A DNA stretch of 58,521 nt from Eisenibacter elegans DSM 3317 (GTDB taxonomy: Bacteria; Bacteroidota; Bacteroidia; Cytophagales; Microscillaceae). Below, in pieces: positions 33,290 through 42,419 of the stretch. The stretch's first letter is position 1; each line of letters opens with the position of its first letter. Position numbers and translations under genes: made by a program. Below the pieces are notes generated by a model that saw only the letters and a program-made list of their open reading frames with translations, had not been told where the DNA came from and did no database searches. The stretch lies in NCBI RefSeq assembly GCF_000430505.1, contig NZ_KE387153.1, positions 175,776-234,296 on the forward strand, given 5' to 3'.

Positions 33290-36200
33290 TTAGTTAACTA
33301 CAATACGCTCTTTGTAGCTTTGGCCACCACCTTCTACCAAGAGGATGTATACACCCTTTGATAGCGTGGTTACGTCTATGGCTACCAAGGTATCAGTGGT
33401 CTGATAAGTACCCACTACAGCGCCGGTGAGGCTCACAAGGCGGATACTGGTTGACTTACCTGCTAGCTCGGCGGGCATTTGTACATTTACCTTGTCATTG
33501 CTTGGGTTGGGGTATACCACAAAGGGCTGTTCCAAACCTCCGGCCAAGGCTGTTACCAACAAACGGGTAACCACTGCCGTACCGCTTACCGTACCTGCTG
33601 CGGCACAATTATTTGCATCTGTAAGGCTGGTGAGGGCATAAGTGCCTGCTTCTGTTACATTGAGGGTGTAAGGAGACGTAGCGATATCGCTTATCGTGAT
33701 GGCCTCACCCCCGTCGCGGGTATAAGTAATGCTCCAAGGTGCTTTGCCTGTAAGGGCAATGCTCAGAGCAATCTGTGAAGTACCTGCATTCAACTCACCA
33801 CCACCACTCAATACTGCCGTAGGGGCAGGCTCATTGATGAGGCGCGCCGTTACGGCCTTGCGCTCGGCAGGGGCACAACCTGCTGCTTTTACTTGCCACT
33901 GATACAAGTAGTAGTAGAATGCTGTTGGGTCGGCTTGATTCGTACTCGTGATAGAAACCACATTGTCTATCTTGTAGGGGAAAGCTACCGAGCCGGGAGT
34001 ATTGTGGCGGAAGGCAGTAGCGCCTCCCCCAAAAGCAGCTACCTGAATACCAAAGTTCTGTCCGGCATAAGGCACATACAAATCAAGGGTATATTCATTT
34101 GTTCCGGCAGTTACTGTAATTGTGCGCTGGGCGATGATGGCATCAGAGAAATCCTTGTCCACAATAATCACCGTCATTGTTCCGGCAGCTCCCACTCTAA
34201 TAGTAGCTTTCTCAAGTACAAAAGGTACTGCTGCATCGAAATACATACGTCCACCCCCAAAGCTGGAAGCGGTATTGCCTTCATTGATATTGGGGGAGTC
34301 CAGCGTACCACTGAAATCATTTATCCCTGCATACACAGTTCTGTTTTCGGTAATGGCAGGCAAGCTCAGGCTATTGCCTGTACCAAGAAGGTTGCCACCA
34401 GTAGGGGAATCATACCAAAACACAGTTCCTGCGTTACTGCTGGCACTAAACTGTACTGGTGTCGCCGGGCAGGCATTCACATCAACAGCACTTACTTGAG
34501 GATTTCCTGAAGTTACCAATACGGTATTTTCAGATACCAGCATACCGCAATTACCATCAATACGCACTACTTCTACGGTATATGCTCCTACTTCATTTGC
34601 TTCAAATGTATTGGCTCCCTCGTTGGTAGCCACAATCGCTCCGTCTCGTTTCCAAGTATAGCGATAAGGTGTAGCCGCAAGCCCCGTGATGGCACTCAAA
34701 GTCAGATTCACCGTCTCGCCTTCACAGAAATCAGGCGCTCTGTTTAAGCTGATACTGAGACGTGCAGGCACAGGCAACACTGTAATCGTGCTTGCTACGG
34801 AAGTCGCCTGACAGCCATCTTCACGTACAATGACGACACGGTACTCAAAGACCTCGTTGGCAAGCAGTGCTGTTGTTGCCACGCGGCCTACCTCCAGCGT
34901 AGCTCCGGTAGCTCCAGCAATATTGGCAAAAGCAGCAGCACCCGTTCTACGCTGCCATTGGTAGCTCAAGCCTGCGCCCGTTTCGGTGGCGCGGAGCGTG
35001 GTTGTTTGTCCATCGCATACCACATTGGCATCGGCTTGTACTGTGGCGGTTTGTGTAGCTGCATTTTGGATAGTTACTGCTTGGCGTGTACCTACCGCAC
35101 AGCCGGGGGCGCTAAGGGTAAGGTTGTAAAACCAAAGATACACATTTACATCGTTAGGTGCTGCAAAAGTAGTACGCAACGCTCGTGCAACTCCTCCCCA
35201 ATTAACAGGATAAAAATTAGTAGTAACTCCTCCCAAGTTAAGCACCACGCTGAAACTTGCAGCTGTGCCTATAAAATTCATTGTAGAAGTGATTGTATAC
35301 ACTCCTTTTGCCGGAAACGTTAAGCCAAGGTCATAACGCTGCCCATCTATAGCAGAAGAAATTCTCACAGGTACATTGACCACCGATACTATCACCCCTT
35401 CCGAATTGGTAATTGTATAAGTAATAGACCCGGCGGGAGTGCCAACAGGTGCGGAAGTACCTCCATTAGGTGTTCCAGCTACAGGTAAGATATAAAGCAA
35501 TGCACTTTCAATAGTAAAAGGCTCAAGTGCTTCAACAACCAGCCCAATATTCTGACTATTTCCTTGAGAAGAACCTAAGGTACTACGAGTAGCCGGGCCT
35601 GCATTCAGAATACGGTAATCATTCAGCCCGGCATAAATGGTATTGGCCGTAGGCAAAGTATCAGCTTGTGCTTTGGTAATAGAAGTTTGATTACCGATAG
35701 CCAAGCGATTGCCACCCGTAGGGGCATCGTACCAAGCTACTACATTGCGGGGGGCATTGGTAGTGGCTATCAGACTCACAAGGTCGGTGGCGGCAGTAGC
35801 TCCGCAGGTACTTACCGTAGCGGTATTGAGTACTGCTGCAGGAAGTACGGGTACTGTTACAGGCAAAGCTGTATTATTGTTGGCCACACCATCGGTACTC
35901 AGTGCAGTACGTGCTCCAAGCGAAAGCTCTGTTCCCGAAGGCACTGTGATATTGCCTACGGCTACATCTATAAAAGCACCGGCAGCCAATGTTCCTGCAA
36001 AAGTATAGCTGAGCACATCTGTTCCATTCAGAGATACTTCTACGGGTACATTGCTTACCGCTGAAGAACCATAGTTTCTAATGCGCACTACCAAGGGCAA
36101 GCTTGCTCCCTCGCAGGCATTGCCCGCAGGAGGGAAAATACGCTCTACGCCTACATCGGTCAAAGGCGCTGCAATGGCAATAAGATAATCTTGTGTTTCG

Positions 36201-38395
36201 CCACGAGGATAATTGCCTACCGGGCTGATGGTATTTACATCATCGGTTTCTACCGTTACGACGCGAATACGCACCAATTGCCCTCGTACTACGCTGCTGG
36301 GTACAATCACCGAGGCATTGTTGAGGGTGGCAGCTCCGGAGGCCAAAACAGCCGCCGTAGAAGAAGCCAGCAATTCGCCTGCATCTTCAAAATCGCCGTC
36401 GCCATTCCAGTCGGCATAAATGCGTACGTGCTTGTTGGCATCGGCATCGCAAGTGCCCAAATCCACCTCCAAGGCCACTGCTTGGCCGGCACCAAAAGCG
36501 GGAGGTGTTGCATTCAGTTTGGTAAAGTCTCGGTAGGTAGCACATTCTGCGGCAGCACTGTTATTGATTGTACCAAAGCGGAAGCGGTCTATACGGGCTC
36601 CACCATCCTCAGTAGCTCCCGAAGCACCTACAGCAGTACCACCGATACCGCTTACTATCAGAGTATATTCTTGGGGAGCGGCCAGCGTACCTTTATGCGA
36701 AACCACAATGGTATAAGTGCGCCCCGGTACGGCATTAGGAATTAGGATTTGCTCTACATTGTCGCGGGTATTATCGCCACGGGTAGCTGCTTGGGTAGCC
36801 AAGCCAGTTACATTCGCGCCGGTGGGGTCTAGCTGGAAGGGCATCACCCAAGGCAAGAACTCTACAGGTGTACCTGTGGTATTGTCAATTACACGGATAT
36901 CAAGGTCATTGACGAGCACGGAGGCAAAATCGTCCAAAGCAGGCAAGGTAGTGGGCGTATCGCGATTGGGCGCGGCAGGGTCGTTCCACACAATGGTTAC
37001 ACGCAGGGCTTCTGTGCCTGAGGCCACTACATTGAGGCTGTAATTGGCCTCGCCTTGGCTGCGCACTCTTTGGTCTATGATATGCTTTGGATTCGTCGTT
37101 TCATTTTTTACAGAGCTTAGCAAATTAGCTGCTCGTTCGGCGTTCATCAAACCCCAACCAAATATATAATCAGGACCCGGCCCCGGACCTGCCTCGTCGG
37201 CAGTATGGATAATCAACCCACGTAGTGTGGCCGAGCGCATGGGCACGCCGGGGAATAGTTGCCCCCAATGTTGCTGTAACAAACCTGCTGTGCCGGTTAC
37301 ATTAGGCCCCGACATGGAAGTGCCCGTCAGGAAATTGTAAGCTGCCGCAGAATTGCCTATGGGAGAATAGATAGACGTTCCTGCTCCGGTAATATCCGGC
37401 TTGATACGCCCGTCGTCGGTAGGGCCTTTGGTACTGGAAGCGGTAATCACTACACTGCTGGGGCCTGTATAAGTATTTACAATAGAGGCATTGGCAATGA
37501 CCATCACATTTTTTGAGTTGGAAGAGCCCGTCAGGGTATTGAAGCCCGCAGGGAAAGGACGTGTAGGATTCGCACCGTTGGCCAAAGTACCATTATTTCC
37601 AGCAGATTTGCCTATAAAATAATTAGGAGCAGCATTGGTAATTTCATCCCAGTCGCCTGCATTGATAGCATAAGCACCGCGATAAGCAGGATTGATTGTA
37701 GCAGCATTAAAACCATAGGAGTGTTGAGAGATTCTCAGGCCTGCGGCAGCGGCAGTGGCCATCTCTGCCTCATCGTTGTTGGCATCGTAAGAGTCAATGA
37801 GGGCTTTAGAGGCCATTCCCTTGGCATCGCCCACCACTCCCGTAGCGGCCAATGTTCCGGCTACGTGTGTGCCATGGTTAGCACCAAAGCCTCCGGGCAG
37901 TGCGGCACCATCTCTGATGCTTACACGTCCGGCCAATTCTTGGTGTGTAGGCAATACTGCCGCAACTTGCTGTCCGGTGGGTGTTACATCAAAAGCCTCC
38001 CAAACACCAAAGGTAATCCCTTCCCCATTGAGGTTGAGGCCACTGCGCCCGCCTGTCCACAAAGCACTGGCGCGAGTTGTGTTGGCTGCGCCAAGATTGC
38101 TATTGATTTCGTTGATGATAGGCTTGCCATCAGGTGCAATTCGCTCCAGACCCAAAATAACAGAGTCTTGCATCAAGTGTTTGTACTCCTCTATTTTGGC
38201 AGGACCACTCAAAAATTGATGCAATTGTTGAAACGCTTGCGTTTGTTTTTCGTTAAACTTGTCTGAGAGTCGATTGAGTTGCTGTACGTCGGTTCCTTCC
38301 GTCGCAAGACGTACTTGGGCCTGCACTCCCAAGTTGAAGGAAACAAACAACAACCACAACGCAACCCTCACACAAAAGCGTAAAGATTTGGTCAT
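33290..38395 (-). CDS. Secreted subtilisin-like (S8) protease with T9SS sorting domain
   Basis: 1701 residues. Signal peptide to about residue 26 (ALWLLFVSFNLGVQAQ). The S8 catalytic triad is visible: Asp136 in GVWEAFD, His174 in GANHGTHVAG, Ser360 in TGTSMSGP, with SAGNNG near 265 for the oxyanion hole. It is followed by a GEVED-type domain (RIYADWNGDGDFEDAGELLA), several Ig-like/CARDB-type beta domains, and a C-terminal type IX sorting domain (VYPNPSNDKVNVQ ... LSKGVYILLV). It is exported through T9SS and probably attached to or released from the surface. Function would be extracellular proteolysis. T9SS machinery itself is not in the window. Confidence 0.95.
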   Translation of the reverse strand: MTKSLRFCVRVALWLLFVSFNLGVQAQVRLATEGTDVQQLNRLSDKFNEKQTQAFQQLHQFLSGPAKIEEYKHLMQDSVILGLERIAPDGKPIINEINSNLGAANTTRASALWTGGRSGLNLNGEGITFGVWEAFDVTPTGQQVAAVLPTHQELAGRVSIRDGAALPGGFGANHGTHVAGTLAATGVVGDAKGMASKALIDSYDANNDEAEMATAAAAGLRISQHSYGFNAATINPAYRGAYAINAGDWDEITNAAPNYFIGKSAGNNGTLANGANPTRPFPAGFNTLTGSSNSKNVMVIANASIVNTYTGPSSVVITASSTKGPTDDGRIKPDITGAGTSIYSPIGNSAAAYNFLTGTSMSGPNVTGTAGLLQQHWGQLFPGVPMRSATLRGLIIHTADEAGPGPGPDYIFGWGLMNAERAANLLSSVKNETTNPKHIIDQRVRSQGEANYSLNVVASGTEALRVTIVWNDPAAPNRDTPTTLPALDDFASVLVNDLDIRVIDNTTGTPVEFLPWVMPFQLDPTGANVTGLATQAATRGDNTRDNVEQILIPNAVPGRTYTIVVSHKGTLAAPQEYTLIVSGIGGTAVGASGATEDGGARIDRFRFGTINNSAAAECATYRDFTKLNATPPAFGAGQAVALEVDLGTCDADANKHVRIYADWNGDGDFEDAGELLASSTAAVLASGAATLNNASVIVPSSVVRGQLVRIRVVTVETDDVNTISPVGNYPRGETQDYLIAIAAPLTDVGVERIFPPAGNACEGASLPLVVRIRNYGSSAVSNVPVEVSLNGTDVLSYTFAGTLAAGAFIDVAVGNITVPSGTELSLGARTALSTDGVANNNTALPVTVPVLPAAVLNTATVSTCGATAATDLVSLIATTNAPRNVVAWYDAPTGGNRLAIGNQTSITKAQADTLPTANTIYAGLNDYRILNAGPATRSTLGSSQGNSQNIGLVVEALEPFTIESALLYILPVAGTPNGGTSAPVGTPAGSITYTITNSEGVIVSVVNVPVRISSAIDGQRYDLGLTFPAKGVYTITSTMNFIGTAASFSVVLNLGGVTTNFYPVNWGGVARALRTTFAAPNDVNVYLWFYNLTLSAPGCAVGTRQAVTIQNAATQTATVQADANVVCDGQTTTLRATETGAGLSYQWQRRTGAAAFANIAGATGATLEVGRVATTALLANEVFEYRVVIVREDGCQATSVASTITVLPVPARLSISLNRAPDFCEGETVNLTLSAITGLAATPYRYTWKRDGAIVATNEGANTFEANEVGAYTVEVVRIDGNCGMLVSENTVLVTSGNPQVSAVDVNACPATPVQFSASSNAGTVFWYDSPTGGNLLGTGNSLSLPAITENRTVYAGINDFSGTLDSPNINEGNTASSFGGGRMYFDAAVPFVLEKATIRVGAAGTMTVIIVDKDFSDAIIAQRTITVTAGTNEYTLDLYVPYAGQNFGIQVAAFGGGATAFRHNTPGSVAFPYKIDNVVSITSTNQADPTAFYYYLYQWQVKAAGCAPAERKAVTARLINEPAPTAVLSGGGELNAGTSQIALSIALTGKAPWSITYTRDGGEAITISDIATSPYTLNVTEAGTYALTSLTDANNCAAAGTVSGTAVVTRLLVTALAGGLEQPFVVYPNPSNDKVNVQMPAELAGKSTSIRLVSLTGAVVGTYQTTDTLVAIDVTTLSKGVYILLVEGGGQSYKERIVVN

Positions 38396-39076
38396 AATAA
38401 AGGGTTTTAAAGTTTGTTTTGACTATTTCTACTAATAACTGCGAAATATCCTGAAATTCCCTCAAAATCCAAATCTGCTTTTGTTTTTAGCGTCAGCCTA
38501 TGATGTTATATTTTTTAGCATAACATCATATTAGCTTTATATTTTCTTCACAAACACTAGCAAATCCATAGACCACGCAATGTAGGCTTGACTACTTCGT
38601 ATTCATAAGCCGCTGATTGTAAGACAGAAAATTGTATCTAACAAGTTAGCTGTAGGAGTTTTCCTTGTTTTTAGCCCAAGTAACTTTGATGTGCCTTTTT
38701 ATGCTAATTTCAATATATTGTGTTTTATAGTGCTTTTTGACTGAAAAACCTGCTGTTTGGCGAATTAATAGCACATGCTATAGGCCAAAATTATTGTAAG
38801 CACTCTCCAAATTATTTCACACTATTGACACGGGTACACAAAATGCTTTTTTGTAACTATTTAGTGTTTAGGAGGTTCAAATGCTTGACTATTAAATACT
38901 TGCGAGAGAATGAGCTTCATATCTAGGAATTCAATCAAAACACAACTACTTGATAATCAGTGATTTATATAATAAGCTTATTTAAAGCCGAACTATACAA
39001 CAAAAGCCAACAAATTGATAATAAGAGATTTACAGCAAAGCGTATCACCTAAATAGTTACCTTTTTTTAAGGAAAA
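38396..39076. other. AT-rich noncoding region with hairpin and MITE-like element
   Basis: 681 bases with no gene. Near 38500-38529 a hairpin pairs ATGATGTTAT with ATAACATCAT over a 10-base loop. At 38853-39060 is a possible miniature transposable element, listed separately. The rest has no motif I recognise. The subtilase promoter must lie here, but I find no clear TAnnTTTG for it. Confidence 0.5.
38853..39060. mobile_element. Possible MITE (208 bp, 12-bp inverted ends)
   Basis: The left end GTAACTATTTAG (38853-38864) is the exact reverse complement of the right end CTAAATAGTTAC (39049-39060). The element is bordered by a direct repeat CTTTTTT (38846-38852 and 39061-39067), which looks like a target-site duplication. 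There is no open reading frame inside. The base content is AT-rich, so chance matches cannot be excluded. No related copy is seen elsewhere in the window. Confidence 0.35.
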
Positions 39077-39694
39077 TCAACAAAAGATAGTCTTTATAGG
39101 TAATAAAATGGCTTTTTCAAAAGGCATCAAGGCATTAAAGAGCATTATATACTCAAATTTATACATATCATCTTGATGTATATTTAATATTTGAATAATT
39201 TTTTTTTCTAATAAATAGGCCCGCTGTGTACCGCCAAGCAATGGGTGTGTTGGGGTATACCACCCCCCTGCCCTACTGAGCGCAATATTGGTATAACTAG
39301 TGTCTGTCAGATAGCCATTGCGCAAAAAAAGTGCCTCCGTAAAAGGTGTCAAAGAAGCTGTTATTTGCTCAAAATAGGTACGTTGGGCGTATTTGTGCGC
39401 ATAATCAAAATCGCGGGGTAGGTCGATAAGCTGTAGATAGCGGATTTCGCGACGGTGATAGGGCTGGCAGCTGACTTCGTGGAGCCCGTCGGCATCGTAA
39501 CAAAGGCGTAACTTGTATACCTGTTCGTCGGCGGGGGCGTTGTCAGAGAGCCATTGCTGCGCCCACGTTTCCGGCGACCACTGCAAGGCTTTGCCATACA
39601 CAGCGGTGGCGCTGCGCTCCATACGCTGCCAATGGTAGCGCCTAGCGGGCAGTTGTTGTCGCTCCAGACGCAGGCTTTCTAACAATAGGGACAT
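39077..39694 (-). CDS. pabC: 4-amino-4-deoxychorismate lyase (PabC-like)
   Basis: A 205-residue class IV PLP aminotransferase-fold protein. It would convert aminodeoxychorismate to p-aminobenzoate plus pyruvate for folate synthesis. It starts MSLLLESLRLERQQLPARRYHWQR, a typical PabC N-terminus. The PLP lysine is likely in YAHKYAQR near residue 100, followed by FLRNGYLTDTSYTNIAL and the later LLGGTQRAYLLE region. The start at 39694 overlaps the end of pabB by 53 bases on the same strand, so the two are translationally coupled. The C-terminus is a bit unusual (KTIFC) but nothing is missing. Confidence 0.8.
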   Translation of the reverse strand: MSLLLESLRLERQQLPARRYHWQRMERSATAVYGKALQWSPETWAQQWLSDNAPADEQVYKLRLCYDADGLHEVSCQPYHRREIRYLQLIDLPRDFDYAHKYAQRTYFEQITASLTPFTEALFLRNGYLTDTSYTNIALSRAGGWYTPTHPLLGGTQRAYLLEKKIIQILNIHQDDMYKFEYIMLFNALMPFEKAILLPIKTIFC

Positions 39695-40679
39695 AGACCT
39701 TATCAATCAGTTCTTGGTATTCGTCTTCCAAACGGCTATTGACCGTAATGCCGCCACCGCTGTAAAAATAGCCTCCTCCGGCCTCCTGCGACACAAACCG
39801 TATCATCACCGCCGTGTCGAGGTTTTGTCCATCAAAGTAGCCCGCTATACCAGTATAATAACCCCGTTCCTGCTGTTCGGCAGCTTGGATAATCTCGACA
39901 GTCTTGCGTTTGGGTGCTCCGCTGATAGAGCCTGCAGGCAGGAGCTTGCACAAAATACTACCGATGTGGGTGGCATAGTCGGGCGGGAGTGTACCCACTA
40001 CCTCGGAGCTGACCTGCAACAGGTCTTGGTTACTGGTCTGGAGGCGGTCGAGGTAGCGAAAACGTGCCACATGTACGTCCTTGGCTACTTGGCTCAGGTC
40101 GTTGCGGATGAGGTCTACGATGGTATGGTGCTCGGCCTGCTCCTTGGCATCACTCAAGATGCGCTCGGCGGCGTCGGGCAGATCGGCGCGAATCGTGCCC
40201 TTCATCGGAAAGGAGCGGATTTGCCCCCCATTGATTTGCACGAAGGTTTCGGGCGAAAAACAGACAAATCGTTGCTGTAACAATACCTTGTACTTGGCCT
40301 GCGCCTGCCAAAATAAGGTCTCAGGAGGGAGATTGGTATTGATAGCAGTGCGGGCAGCATAATTGACCAAATAGCTGTCGCCACGTCGCAGGTGTGCCTG
40401 AACGAGGGCAAAACCCTTGGCATAAGCGGACAGACTGGGGCTGGTCTTCTCAAAATACCACGCTTGCGGTAATGGGGGCAACAAGGGTGGCGTAGAGACA
40501 TTCTGAAAGCCCGGAAAGCAAAGCCACAAACCCGCCTCAAGGCTTTCGGCTACCGATAACACCAGCGGCTGCTGACATTCAAAATCAATCAAAAAAACAA
40601 AAGCCTCCCCCGCCGCACCCAAGGCGTTCATCCGACGGGCAGCCTCAGCCAGCGCAGGCGTTTGTAGTATCGCTCCCAT
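39642..40679 (-). CDS. pabB: Aminodeoxychorismate synthase component I (PabB-like)
   Basis: 345 residues, chorismate-binding family. It would aminate chorismate in the folate pathway, usually with PabA supplying ammonia; no pabA is in the window. The motif SFPMKGTIRA has Lys160, the residue that distinguishes aminodeoxychorismate synthase from anthranilate synthase (which has Ala). Also visible: VDLIRNDLSQVAKD, the PAGSISGAPKRKTVEII region, and RGYYTGIAGYFDG. Length is shorter than E. coli PabB at the N-terminus, as is common in Bacteroidota. The -7 element TACCTTTG at 40701-40708 lies 21 bases upstream. Confidence 0.88.
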   Translation of the reverse strand: MGAILQTPALAEAARRMNALGAAGEAFVFLIDFECQQPLVLSVAESLEAGLWLCFPGFQNVSTPPLLPPLPQAWYFEKTSPSLSAYAKGFALVQAHLRRGDSYLVNYAARTAINTNLPPETLFWQAQAKYKVLLQQRFVCFSPETFVQINGGQIRSFPMKGTIRADLPDAAERILSDAKEQAEHHTIVDLIRNDLSQVAKDVHVARFRYLDRLQTSNQDLLQVSSEVVGTLPPDYATHIGSILCKLLPAGSISGAPKRKTVEIIQAAEQQERGYYTGIAGYFDGQNLDTAVMIRFVSQEAGGGYFYSGGGITVNSRLEDEYQELIDKVYVPIVRKPASGATTTAR

Positions 40680-40700
40680 AAAAACAAATGGTTTGAGCTA

Positions 40701-40708
40701 CAAAGGTA
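40701..40708 (-). promoter_or_regulatory. -7 element for pabB-pabC
   Basis: On the minus strand TACCTTTG, 21 bases before the pabB ATG. A weak TTTC lies near the -33 position. The likely shared promoter of pabB and pabC. Confidence 0.45.
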
Positions 40709-41086
40709 GGAAATTTGCCTGACGAAATTAGAGGAATCGCGTAAGTGCTCCAAGCTCCCACAAATTAGCTACTAATACACGAATAAAACTAAACAGCACG
40801 TCGCCTCAACATCCGCGCATCCGTGGCTCAACAGCAGTCGCCGTCTTTCATCCTCCGCAAAAGATTTGCTTTTTTGAGTGCATTGTGTATGTTTGTGAAA
40901 AATTAGGTCAAATAGCCTAAGTTTCTGAACCATTTTGAATCAGGCCTTGTTTTGGCTGAAAACACTCCTCAAATGATGAAACTATAAATTGGAATAGTAT
41001 TAGTTATTTTCTCAAAAATTCCGTAACATTGCATTAAAGAGCTTTAAACTATCACCAAACGAAGCAAACGCTTTTTTTTTTATCAT
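40709..41086. other. Noncoding gap between pabB and the beta-oxidation operon
   Basis: About 380 bases between divergent transcription units. I see no gene. A T-tract (nine to ten T) lies at 41071-41081 just before the palindrome at 41087-41108. Nothing else is recognisable. Confidence 0.4.
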
Positions 41087-41108
41087 AATAGTATGCGTGC
41101 ATACTATT
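41087..41108. promoter_or_regulatory. 22-bp palindromic operator candidate
   Basis: AATAGTATGC (41087-41096) and GCATACTATT (41099-41108) are perfect inverted repeats separated by GT. The site is 44 bases before the thiolase ATG, in the promoter position of a beta-oxidation operon. Symmetric sites of this size are typical for TetR-type regulators, which often control fatty-acid genes. The regulator is not in the window. Confidence 0.65.
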
Positions 41109-41152
41109 TTACTCCATAACTGAATATTCAACCCTAAAACTACCAAACAATT

Positions 41153-42364
41153 ATGGCTGAGGCTTATATTTTTGATGCGGTACGTACCCCTCGCGGACGT
41201 GGTAAAGCAGATGGCAAGTTGCACGGTGTGCAGCCCGTAACTTTGCTTGCCAACCTATTGACAGCGCTTCGTGAGCGCAACAACCTAGGTGATGGCGCTA
41301 TTGTAGACGATGTAGTGATTGGCTGCGTGTCGCCTGTAGGTGAGCAAGGTGCTGATATCGCCCGTACGGCAGTACTGGCTTCGGGTTTTGCCCAAACGAC
41401 CGCCGGTGTACAACTCAACCGCTTCTGCTCTTCGGGCTTGGAAGCCATCAATATTGCTTCGGCACACGTGATGTCAGGCCAGTTTGATATGGTCATTGCC
41501 GGAGGGGTAGAGTCGATGTCTCGCGTACCGATGGGTTCAGATGGCGGCGCTATGTTTACCAGCCCTGAGCTGATTGCCGACCACAAAATCGTTCCTCAAG
41601 GGATTTCTGCCGATTTGATTGCCACCAAGTATGGCTACACCCGCGAGCAAGCCGATGCCTTTGCTGTAGAATCACACCGACGTGCGAGCGAAGCAGAGAA
41701 AAACGGCTGGTTCAACAAATCACGTATCGAGGTAAAAGACTGCCTCGGGCTGACCATCCTCAACTATGATGAAGGCGTGCGCCCCGGTACTACACTCGAA
41801 ACACTAAGCCAACTAAAGCCTTCGTTTGAAATGATGGGGCAAATGGGCGGACTCGACGCCTTGGCGCTACAAAAATACCCTGAAATTGCAGCCATCAACC
41901 ACATCCACCACGCCGGTAACTCTTCGCAGATTGTAGACGGTGCAGGGGTAGTACTTATCGGCAGCAAAGAAGCCGGCGAGCGCCTCGGCCTCAAACCCCG
42001 CGCACGCATCCACTCCTACACCATCGTAGGTTCTGAGCCCACCATTATGTTGACCGGCCCTGCACCTTCTACCCGCAAATTGCTCAAGAAAAACGGGATG
42101 AACATCAGCGATATCGACCTATTCGAAGTAAACGAGGCTTTCGCCGTAGTGCCAATGTTGTATATGGATGAGCTAGGAGTAGACCCTGCCAAAGTGAACC
42201 CTGTAGGTGGCTCTATCGCCCTCGGACACCCCCTAGGCGCTACTGGTGCGATTATCCTCGGCACACTGGTAGACGAGCTAGAGCGCCAAGACAAAAACGT
42301 AGGTCTGGCTACGCTTTGCATCGGCGGCGGTATGGGTATTTCTACCATCATCGAGCGCGTATAA
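41153..42364 (+). CDS. fadA: Acetyl-CoA acyltransferase (thiolase, beta-oxidation)
   Basis: 403 residues. It cleaves 3-ketoacyl-CoA with CoA to acetyl-CoA and a shortened acyl-CoA. Catalytic residues visible: Cys92 in NRFCSSGLEA, His in GGSIALGHPLGATGA near 360, and the second Cys in LCIGGGMGIS near 390. Length is normal. It is the first gene of a two-gene operon with the FadB-like enzyme (55-base gap), so fadA is the best name; AtoB-like acetoacetyl-CoA thiolase remains possible. A palindrome lies just upstream. Confidence 0.92.
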   Translation: MAEAYIFDAVRTPRGRGKADGKLHGVQPVTLLANLLTALRERNNLGDGAIVDDVVIGCVSPVGEQGADIARTAVLASGFAQTTAGVQLNRFCSSGLEAINIASAHVMSGQFDMVIAGGVESMSRVPMGSDGGAMFTSPELIADHKIVPQGISADLIATKYGYTREQADAFAVESHRRASEAEKNGWFNKSRIEVKDCLGLTILNYDEGVRPGTTLETLSQLKPSFEMMGQMGGLDALALQKYPEIAAINHIHHAGNSSQIVDGAGVVLIGSKEAGERLGLKPRARIHSYTIVGSEPTIMLTGPAPSTRKLLKKNGMNISDIDLFEVNEAFAVVPMLYMDELGVDPAKVNPVGGSIALGHPLGATGAIILGTLVDELERQDKNVGLATLCIGGGMGISTIIERV

Positions 42365-42419
42365 GGTTATTTTCATCACCATTTTTTAGAACGAAACCGC
42401 AAAAAATAATTTTAGTGTT

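Noticed and set aside
34122-38219. Open frames opposite the subtilase gene
   Set aside because: They are low-complexity antisense shadows of a gene with a complete catalytic triad and T9SS signal.
38853-39060. A small coding gene inside the possible MITE
   Set aside because: Reading frames are interrupted within a few codons (for example ATG CTT GAC TAT TAA).
38460-39076. CRISPR array or tRNA in the AT-rich gap
   Set aside because: No regularly spaced direct repeats and no cloverleaf or CCA end were found.
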